Below are positions 56,818 to 64,000 of a DNA stretch of 64,000 nt, piece by piece. The notes beneath the pieces were generated by a model. That model had not been told where the DNA came from. It made no database searches and saw only the letters and a program-made list of their open reading frames with translations. Positions within the stretch are counted from its first letter, which is position 1. Every line of letters starts with the position of its first letter. A program made the position numbers and the translations under genes. The DNA lies in assembly GCA_030386875.1 (NCBI GenBank), contig CM059576.1, forward strand, positions 16,868,058 through 16,932,057, given 5' to 3'. Origin of the DNA: Morinoia aosen. Lineage: Eukaryota; Arthropoda; Malacostraca; Amphipoda; Talitridae.

Positions 56818-57070
56818 TTGTTTACAAGGAGCTCTACAAGATGTGAGGCGTGTTTACAAGGAGCGCTACAAGATGTGAGGCGTGTTTACAAAGAGCGCTA
56901 CAAGATGTGAGGCGTGTTTACAAGGAGCGCTACAAGATGTGAGGCGTGTTTACAAGTAGCGCTACAAGATGTGAGGCGTGTTTACAAGGAGCACTACAAG
57001 ATGTGAGGCGTGTGTGCAAGGAGCGCTACAAGATGTGAGGCGTGTTTACAACGAGCGCTACAGATGTGAA
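56818..57070. repeat. 32-bp tandem repeat, eight copies
   Basis: gtgtttacaaggagcgctac followed by aagatgtgaggc, with few variants. Period 32, so all frames are sampled. Confidence 0.92.
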
Positions 57071-58061
57071 GCTGCCATAGGTGCGAGGTGCTCCGTCTCA
57101 CTGCAGCCGTCATCTCACAGCAGCACAGGGTCACGTCACAAGCCAGGTGGGGCAGCCAGCTTTATTCTCCTTAATAACATCAAGTGTCACACCTAACGTC
57201 TGTGATATAAACGGTTTGTTATCGGGACACCCTCACGTGTGATCCTATCGTATACTTCCTTAACACAAAGACCGCAAATGATCGCAATGCACAGTGATAC
57301 AACAAAAAACCTCAAAGCTTCAGGCCTAAGCTTCTTCCTCAACTCCACATATGAGGTAATAAAAATGAAAAAAACCCAGTAATTGAAACACGAGAAACTG
57401 AGTCAAGGCATCACAAAAGAATAAAAATACATACAATTATGTATTTCCCCACCATTAATTAACTAGATGTAACCGAACGCAATGGATACACAAGAAATTT
57501 AATATTTGCAACTGAAGCCACAATTTTCAAACTCTGACATAATAGCATACATGGTACAGAGAACGTTTTCTTCGTATCAAGCTAATATCTAGAAATTACT
57601 GATGTGGCACAAGGTCACCAAGCAAATATTAAGCTAACATCCTGAAATTATTACTGTGACACAAGGCTCAATTGAGGTCTACACTCCCCGTATCATGAGA
57701 CTATTTCAAAAGGAACTATCAAATCCCATTATTTTCGTCAGGTCGTGTACAGTAGGGAATAAATAAATGAAAAGAAGTGGGAAAATGCTGAAGTGGTTTA
57801 CCAGCGCACACAACACAGCACCACTTGGTGACCAGCATGTCACCACGTGATCACAATTGCGACCGAATTCACCAGTCCCTGAATTCTAGGGCGATCTTGT
57901 GTTCCTCAGCTTCTTGGCGATAGTAACGCTTCCAATTATCACGAAGTGAACCATGAAGGTACAAGCGGTGTTGCGTGGAGAACTTCCTGCCAAGCTCAGC
58001 GAACACGGGAAACAGCACATTTGCGTAGACTGGATACCAGTGAGACCCCGGCAGGTACACG
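57071..58061. other. Non-coding, nothing recognised
   Basis: No motif-bearing frames or clear repeats. Confidence 0.4.
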
Positions 58062-58692
58062 CGGCACTCACTGGAACAAAACAATGGGATTACAAAGTTG
58101 CTCTCCACGAGTCACTCTAGAACAAAACAATGGGATTAATAAGTTGCTCTCCACGAGTTACTCGCTGGAACAGAACAGTGGGGTTACAGAGTTGCTCTCC
58201 ACGAGTCACTCACTGGAACAAAACAATGAGGTTACAAAGTTGCTCTCCACGAGTCATTTGCTGGAACAAAACAATGGGATTACAAAGTTGCTCTTCACGA
58301 GTCACTCGCTGGAACAAAACAATGGGATTACAAAGTTGCTCTTCACGAGTCACTCGCTGGAACAAAACAATGGCATCACAAAGTTGCTCTCCACGAGTTA
58401 CTCGCTGGAACAAAACAATGGGATTACAAAGTTGCTCTAAACGAGTCACTCGCTGGAACAAAACAATGGGATTACAAAGTTGCTCTCCACGAGTCACTCG
58501 CCGGAACAAAACAATGGGATTACGAAGTTGCTCTCCACGAGTCTTTCGCTGGAACAAAACAATTGGATTAGAAAGTTGCTTTCCACGAGTCACTCGCTGG
58601 AACAAAACAATGAGATTACTAAGTTGCTTTCCGCGAGTCACTCGCTGGAACAAAACAATGGGATTACAAAGTTGCTCTCCACGAGTCACTCG
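58062..58692. repeat. 48-bp minisatellite, about 13 copies
   Basis: gttgctctccacgagtcact cgctggaacaaaacaatggg attacaaa repeated with scattered changes. Because 48 is a multiple of three, several frames on both strands stay open with a 16-residue period. No start context, splice sites or flanking domain support a protein. Confidence 0.92.
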
Positions 58693-59489
58693 AAACGCAG
58701 CCAGCAGTGAGAGTGGGTGTGTTGAGAAGGGCAAATGCAGAAGACAGGCATTGCATGAGAGGCACTCGAGCAGGAGCTTGGTCCTGTAACATCAATCCTA
58801 GAAATGCCAACAGCTAAAGCTCATTTTACACCTACGGTGTGGAGCGACGGTGGGCTTACTATAGCTCCTCCCACGAGAGGATTGAACGTCAGTGCACACC
58901 GACTTGCTTTTACATTGTCGCTCAACACAACGCTCCATCCCGAGAGACAGAAATCGCCACGCAGGGCTCCCTCTCCTGGGTTTTCCACCGAGATCTTGTT
59001 TTTTTCGATCCCTCCTGGGTTGCTAGGTTTAATTAATTTTTGATCTACTGCTAAATATGTTTTTTTCAAGTCAGACAGTAAATTCATTATTAACTGAAGT
59101 AAATTTTATATTGCAGTTAAGAATTATTGTTTCAACACCGTAAGCAAATAAATATCTGATTCAAAACCACGCCTGGGGTAGATGCGGTAGAACGTGTGCA
59201 ATCTGTTTCTCGACCTTAGAAACGCGTAACGAACGAGTAGCTTACGAACTTGCAAGCCCTGCCAAGTCAGGGATAGCCGGCGCTTCACTTCCGTTGTTTC
59301 GATTTGCTTGGCACGTTGCAGTGAGGTGACGCGCATTTTGATCGTAAAACTGGTTGTGCATTCTTTTAAATGAATGCCTAAAAAATAATTATTTTAAACA
59401 TTCAAATTTTCATATTTTTGCCACACTAGTATTCAAAATGGCTTACCCTCCAAAAACGATGTCTAAATAAAGGGCAAAAACAAGACGAC
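58693..59489. other. Non-coding; possible old TIR end
   Basis: cggtgtggagcgacgg near 58838 and gtgacggtgtggagcgcg near 62254 are similar, and cagtgcacaccg occurs near both (58890 and 62140). They may be ends of one older DNA transposon into which the Penelope-like element inserted. Confidence 0.3.
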
Positions 59490-61205
59490 ATATCATTTTT
59501 TAAAAAAACTGTATGTCAAAAATTAGAACGTTTCGGGCCTAGACCCATCTTCAGCTAAACAATCTGAAATGACAATAGTGAAAACATTAATAAACTAGAT
59601 CCCTCATTGGCTAAAACAATCTGAAATGACAATATTGAAATATGGAAAATCTAACTAGAGAAACTGTTGTTATCTCGACAGTGGCACACATGAGAATGAA
59701 AGAAAGTGACAGGAGGATGGGTAAAGGTTCTAACTATGTGAAGAGGGTGAGCGCTCTGCATGTAATTAAGGTGAGGCTTTAATTTGTGGATGTAGAGGGA
59801 CTCTAAAATTCTAAGTTTAACTGAATTACTGGAATAACCTAATATGGAAAAGTCTGATGCAGAAATTGATGAATTGCATTGAAACTCTGTGTGAGACCTA
59901 ATTGAGGAATGGGAAGGATGGCAAAGGCGTGCACTTGTTCTATGACTCATTCCTGCATGTTCCGACTGCCTTACACGCAATGTGCGGCTCGTTGAGCCCA
60001 CATATGCAGATGCACATTGTGCACAACTGTATTTATAAACAAGGCAGGAGCGGAGACATTCAGGAAGTTTGTCTTTAAAATGAAAAATTGACCCAATAGT
60101 GAACCTATTTACTAACAATACTTAAAAAGAAATATGCGGAAAAAACGAAGACAGTAACATTTGTAATTCTTTTCTAAGGGTTTCAGATGATGATCCTATA
60201 TAAGGGAAGGTTACAAACATTTTTTGTTTTTCTATGGTAGAAACAGTTGGGATGATTTGGTATATATTATTGAGAAACCGATTTATATGATATTGAATTA
60301 AACGTAAAGGGTAGCCATTGGAGGAAAAAAAGCGTGTTAAAAATTCTAACTCATTATGCAAAAACTGGTAATTAGAACAAATTTTATACCCGCGGGACAG
60401 TAAGGTTTTTAAGCTATAGATTTTAAATTGAAAAGAGCAATGCCTAAAAAAGCTTGAACCTAAACCTGAAACGGACGATTTACGAAAAACTGAAGTTTGG
60501 AGTGTTCGACCCTGTCTTTTCAATAAAATATCTAAAAATGCTAATGAGTTGTCTTTTTCTCCTTCCATAGTGCAATTAATAGCTGGATGCTTGGAGTTCA
60601 AATAATTCAAAAATAGTTGGGCATGAGAAACATGACGAAATAAAAGAAAGCTGTCGTCAATATACCTCTGATAAAAAACCGGTCTAAACTCAGCTGGACA
60701 ATTATCTAACCATGATTTTTCATGGTAGTACATAAATATGTTTGCAAAGGTTGGACCCAGAGGCATGCCCATGCCTAAACCCTCAAGCTGCTTGTAAAGT
60801 TGCCCGTCAAACAAAAAAAAAAAGGAATTTAAAATACAAAGCTCTAATAATGTAGAAAATAATGATCTAGTCATACCAAGCACAGTTGTAACGCTACTAG
60901 TGAAAAGGTGATTGAGACAGATATCTATTGTTTCTCTAACTGGCACATTTGTGAACAAATTTTCAACGTCGAAAGAAGCCATGAAATATTCACCAGAATT
61001 TTCAAAATGAGAAATACGGTCAATGAAAGCATACGAACCCTCCACAGTCAAATTGCTAGTAGTAAAAGGATTCAAAATCGGAATAAAAAATTTAGAGAGC
61101 TGAAAGCTAGGAGCGTTATATGCGGCATATATAGGGAGAAGTTGAAATTTGGTTTTTTGCCCTTTTGTTTTTGTTAAAATTGCGTTGCACGCAGAACTTA
61201 CCGAT
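59490..61205 (-). mobile_element. Penelope-like retroelement, 5'-truncated
   Basis: The minus strand carries reverse transcriptase then GIY-YIG endonuclease coding, the order of Penelope-like elements, followed by a 3' region with a hammerhead-like motif (59530-59554, ctgaaga..gggtc-ta-ggccc-gaaac on the minus strand). A short direct repeat (caatctgaaatgacaata) sits at about 59560 and 59618. Coding similarity stops near 61195, so the 5' end is missing. The copy in intron 2 of the zinc-finger gene belongs to the same superfamily. Confidence 0.85.
59651..61195 (-). pseudogene. Penelope-like RT and GIY-YIG endonuclease, one in-frame stop
   Basis: Reading the minus strand from about 61195: AAYNAPSFQLSKFFIPIL leads into SYAFIDRI, then ASFDVENLFTNVP (RT motif A), LEGLGMGMPLGP (motif B) and YIDD (motif C, about 60662-60653). 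The frame meets TAA at 60124-60122, between HISF and VLLVNRFTIG, and continues in the same frame to 59651 through SCAQCASAYVGSTSRTLRVR and EH, the GIY-YIG endonuclease with its Cys pair. Relatives are single continuous proteins, so the TAA is probably a point mutation. With the missing N-terminus the copy is dead as it stands, though otherwise well kept. Confidence 0.85.
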
Positions 61206-61877
61206 GTCTAAAAAGTGGTAAATGCAGTCTTTCAAAGAAGAATGGTTAATGGAAAGAATGAAAAACCTGTCACGGTTGGAAGCCTAAGCCGAAATTGGTA
61301 CGAGATGTCATCAAGAGAATATGTCACCAGCGTAATGAAAAGCGCCTTGCACAAAAGAAAAGTCGACTTAATATTGAAATTTGCGCTAAAGAAGAGAATT
61401 AGGAGGAAATACAGGAAAAAATCAGCATTACCATCATTGTTTCTACTGACGTATGTTAACTTTTACTTCTTTCTTATTAAAACTACACTTCTACGCTTAT
61501 TTTTAACGAATCTGAGTTTTTTCATGTTCAATCTTGCAATACTGACAGAATACTTGACAGAACAATTTGCAGAATATTTACAGAATATTTTGCGGAAGTA
61601 AAAAGCTAATATTTTAAAAAACTTTAATACTACCCAATTACCTTCAAAAAACACTAAAAATAGAAAGAAAAATAAATTCCAATTACTAATATGTAGATGT
61701 ATTTTTTTACTTCTCCTTTAATTTCAATTATCTTCTAATGACACCTGCCGAATGTTTTTCATCTACTTGAAGTACTTTTCCTGAGAGCAATGCACACTGT
61801 ACAATTTTAATTGCACTGTAATTAATTTTACGTTCACATACGCTGTGTATGTTTTTTGATTTTTTGAATAGTGAGAG
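61206..61877. other. Unassigned; one Lys/Arg-rich open frame
   Basis: A 128-codon plus-strand frame (61215-61601) has a basic first half and a hydrophobic second half but no recognisable domain. Composition explains it as well as coding does. Confidence 0.3.
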
Positions 61878-62087
61878 CTATTTCCTATCTTGGCCTCTCA
61901 GTGTTTGAATTTTCATTTTAACCATTGAAATATTATAATTAGGGAAGTCAGATGCTATACTTTTGAAAGCATCTTCTCTGGACACTGTTTTTATACTCTG
62001 CGAGCTTAACGTTCCATAAACACGGAAATTCTTTACGTTTTCCATAGGAGTTTTAATTTCTTCTTTGCTCCATAATATGTAAGCCAT
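61878..62087 (-). pseudogene. MADF/Myb-SANT-like domain relic
   Basis: 69 codons from an ATG at 62087. The part SREDAFKSIASDFPNYNISM VKMKIQTLRG fits the C-terminal half of MADF domains (R..A...IA......s...vk.Ki..LR.q). MADF proteins are either host transcription factors or the second protein of PIF/Harbinger transposons. Just beyond its upstream side are CCGTC/GTGTGGAG repeats and agggcctttacact (62303), resembling the Harbinger-like end at 2736, which favours a transposon origin. Confidence 0.45.
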
Positions 62088-63541
62088 GACGACATATGCT
62101 CTTTATGTTCTCAAGAGCAACTGAATGCTGTTGACTGGCAGTGCACACCGCCGATATTTAGCATGCAGAATGTTGGCGCTCCTTACCGAGAGCGTGGCAA
62201 TAAGGGTCATTTTGCTCTGCTGTGGGCGGAGCTTATTTGACTGGCGGGATGGAGTGACGGTGTGGAGCGCGAAGACACCGTCAATTTAAAAGGGCCTTTA
62301 CACTAGTAATGACATATATATATCCCTTGCAATAACCAAGCAATAACATTACCCAGCCAATACATAGAACTGCACAATTTACCACGAGTCCCACATCGAG
62401 ATGTTATTGAGCTTTACCTAAAATTTGCCTAGAACATTTAAAATAGAAATAGTACTTGTGCTGCTGTTAATCTGTAATGACTCCAATAAAAATACAGAAA
62501 CTGAAGTGACACTATCATCAGAAGATATATACCTCAATGACTGGAACCCAATACAAAGTTTAGAGTTGAGCAACAACTGCAGCATAAGTTGATATGTACA
62601 ATACATGCTCTAAACCATGCTCTAAACTACGTTACCCTACTGTGCTCATAAACTCCTGCACCACAGCTTTGCTACCATCACACTTCCTCCCTAATACTAC
62701 GCAAGCCCAAGGTATATCTTACTATACATTTGCTTGCATAATTAGTCTTCAAGATTCCCGTGCTAGTATTTTCTTCCAAGCCAATTTGAGGTCATTTGGA
62801 TTTGGTGCGGCACTAAACGCAAGACGCAGCTGTCCGTGAGCCAACACAAGGCCAGCAAGTAGAGACAAACACGCGACAAGATTGTCCTCGTGACTTGCTG
62901 ATGGTCATTGGAAGACCGCACGAGTGATGGCAAACTGACGCCTGCCACAACTGAACGCAACACTTGCAGTGCTGGCAGTTACATTTGTGTAAGTTACAAC
63001 TGTGTTTGTGTGATGACCCTCGTCGAGTGGGCCTTCTTTGTATCCTGACTACCGGCGCTGCAGTTATAATACTAATTTTCCTTTATTTTACTAATGCCGA
63101 TATGTTCTTCTCAGACAATTCCCACAATAATAATATGCATTATTGATATTAATATGTATTTATTTCCTTTGTGTCAGCAACATTCCTAATAATTCATATT
63201 TATTTGAACTGTTCTGTGATAGCCAACCAATGCTCCCACAGGTGCGTATCCATGATACCACAGGTATCACAGGCGTGTATCTATGATACCCCAGGGACCA
63301 TAGGTGTGTAACCATGATGCCACTAACAGGAAAATAATTAGAACTCAATTCATTACATGTACAATCCACATCAGATTTTTTTCACCACCAATTGCATCCA
63401 TTCCATGGCTCTCAGAACCTTGATTGGATGAAGTATAATTTATTTCATTAATGGAAGTTAAAAAAAATTACTTCTATTGCTTTCCATCGTATCTTCTTTT
63501 ATATAAGCTGCTAAATTAGGAAGGTTAAGTAAATAAAAAAC
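62088..63541. other. Non-coding with minor repeats
   Basis: 62303-62317 agggcctttacacta resembles the 2736 TIR. 63225-63320 has three loose copies of ggtgtgtatccatgatacca. A minus-strand AATAAA (about 63440-63447) lies ~100 bp beyond the stop of the candidate exon at 63542. Confidence 0.4.
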
Positions 63542-63784
63542 CTAGAACAGTCCAACCCACCCCATTTCAGGCTGGGCAATGTAGTACAGCGACGGCAGGA
63601 TGCACTTCACCCACTCCCAGTGTTGCCAGGGCTCCATCCCAATGACATGGACCTCGAGAGGCAGGGGCCAAGACCCTGTGTTGCCTACAACAATCTTGCC
63701 GAATGCCAACACACCTGATGAAGTGGCAAAAGCTTCAGTTAACTGCATAGGATGGTCGGGATTCTTAGCTGATGCAGCACTCAA
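63542..63784 (-). CDS. Candidate terminal exon of an unidentified minus-strand gene
   Basis: An 80-codon frame ending in TAG at 63542-63544: ...PMQLTEAFATSSGVLAFGKI VVGNTGSWPLPLEVHVIGME, then PWQHWEWVKCILPSLYYIAQ PEMGWVGLF. Codon choice (frequent C/G third positions), high information content and the absence of repeats contrast with nearby DNA. A pyrimidine-rich stretch followed by AG lies just upstream on the minus strand (about 63786-63800), and a poly(A) signal lies about 100 bp after the stop. I do not recognise the product. An overlapping plus-strand frame (63600-63812) is a weaker alternative. Confidence 0.35.
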   Translation of the reverse strand: MSAASAKNPDHPMQLTEAFATSSGVLAFGKIVVGNTGSWPLPLEVHVIGMEPWQHWEWVKCILPSLYYIAQPEMGWVGLF

Positions 63785-64000
63785 CGAGGAGGAATTTCAT
63801 CACTTCTATTGACCCGCCCACACGCTCAGTTCAAGCTAGGCTCTCAGGAAGCCAAGACAATTAAAAATTTAATTTTTCCTTACCTGGAGGCACATTCCTT
63901 GTATTATTATTATTTTTCTACAGGTAAATGAGAAACTAAGAGCTCTAAAATGATCAAAACTGACACTGAAGATGTATCTACATTTTAGGACTGAACCTAA
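63785..64000. other. Window end, nothing firm
   Basis: Possibly intron upstream of the minus-strand candidate exon. Confidence 0.3.

Noticed and set aside
57946..58789. Frames of 164-219 codons on both strands
   Set aside because: Produced by the 48-bp tandem repeat (16-residue period); equally open on both strands, no domain.

Overview
This window is animal nuclear DNA, most likely from an arthropod, probably an insect with a large repeat-rich genome. The evidence is one spliced host gene with classic GT/AG junctions and arthropod-style C2H2 zinc fingers, long repeat-filled introns, and an element mix (Ty3/gypsy, CR1/L2-like LINE, Penelope-like, Tc1/mariner, hAT, Harbinger-like, HTH-type MITE) typical of hemimetabolous insect genomes. 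The species is not identifiable by reading alone. There are no bacterial operons, CRISPR arrays or rRNA genes, and no tRNA gene I could support.

Layout. 1-4750: a transposase gene of MULE/KDZ type with a C-terminal Ulp1-like cysteine protease. It is broken by one in-frame TAG and by a TIR element (2736-4329, TAA target duplication), which itself carries a nested hAT element (2865-3835). 6562-12775: a nearly intact Ty3/gypsy retrotransposon on the minus strand with two almost identical 413-bp LTRs, a 5-bp target duplication and one 1338-codon gag-pol frame. Its 3' LTR is split by a newer 1.1-kb insertion full of a 26-bp minisatellite. 12.8-14.4 kb: satellite-like repeats. About 14.4-19.89 kb: a full-looking LINE with ORF1 (Cys-rich finger, coiled coil, SGNH-hydrolase-like domain) and ORF2 (AP endonuclease, reverse transcriptase, CCHC), ending in a hairpin and a hexamer tail. 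19.9-20.84 kb: three copies of a ~257-bp unit, one of them inverted.

25.2-33.7 kb: the one clear host gene, a 511-residue C2H2 zinc-finger protein in three coding exons (25224-25323, 29466-29587, 32386-33699) whose splice phases match. Intron 1 holds a TIR element, a mariner relic and a MITE. Intron 2 holds a 33-bp and a 13-bp minisatellite (over 70 copies of the latter) and a Penelope fragment. 33.7-64 kb: mostly non-coding DNA with dispersed repeats. These include a SINE-like family with eight copies in the window (one a dimer flanked by 14-bp target duplications), a foldback element with hammerhead-like motifs, a Tc1 relic, an HTH-type transposon with 270-bp inverted arms, several minisatellites, a CCAAT/CRE/TATA promoter-like cluster near 56 kb, a 5'-truncated Penelope-like retroelement (59.5-61.2 kb, minus), a MADF-domain relic, and a possible last exon of a minus-strand gene near 63.6 kb.

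The common theme is stacked transposition. The order of insertions can be read in several places, and the host gene has kept its reading frame while its introns filled with elements and repeats.
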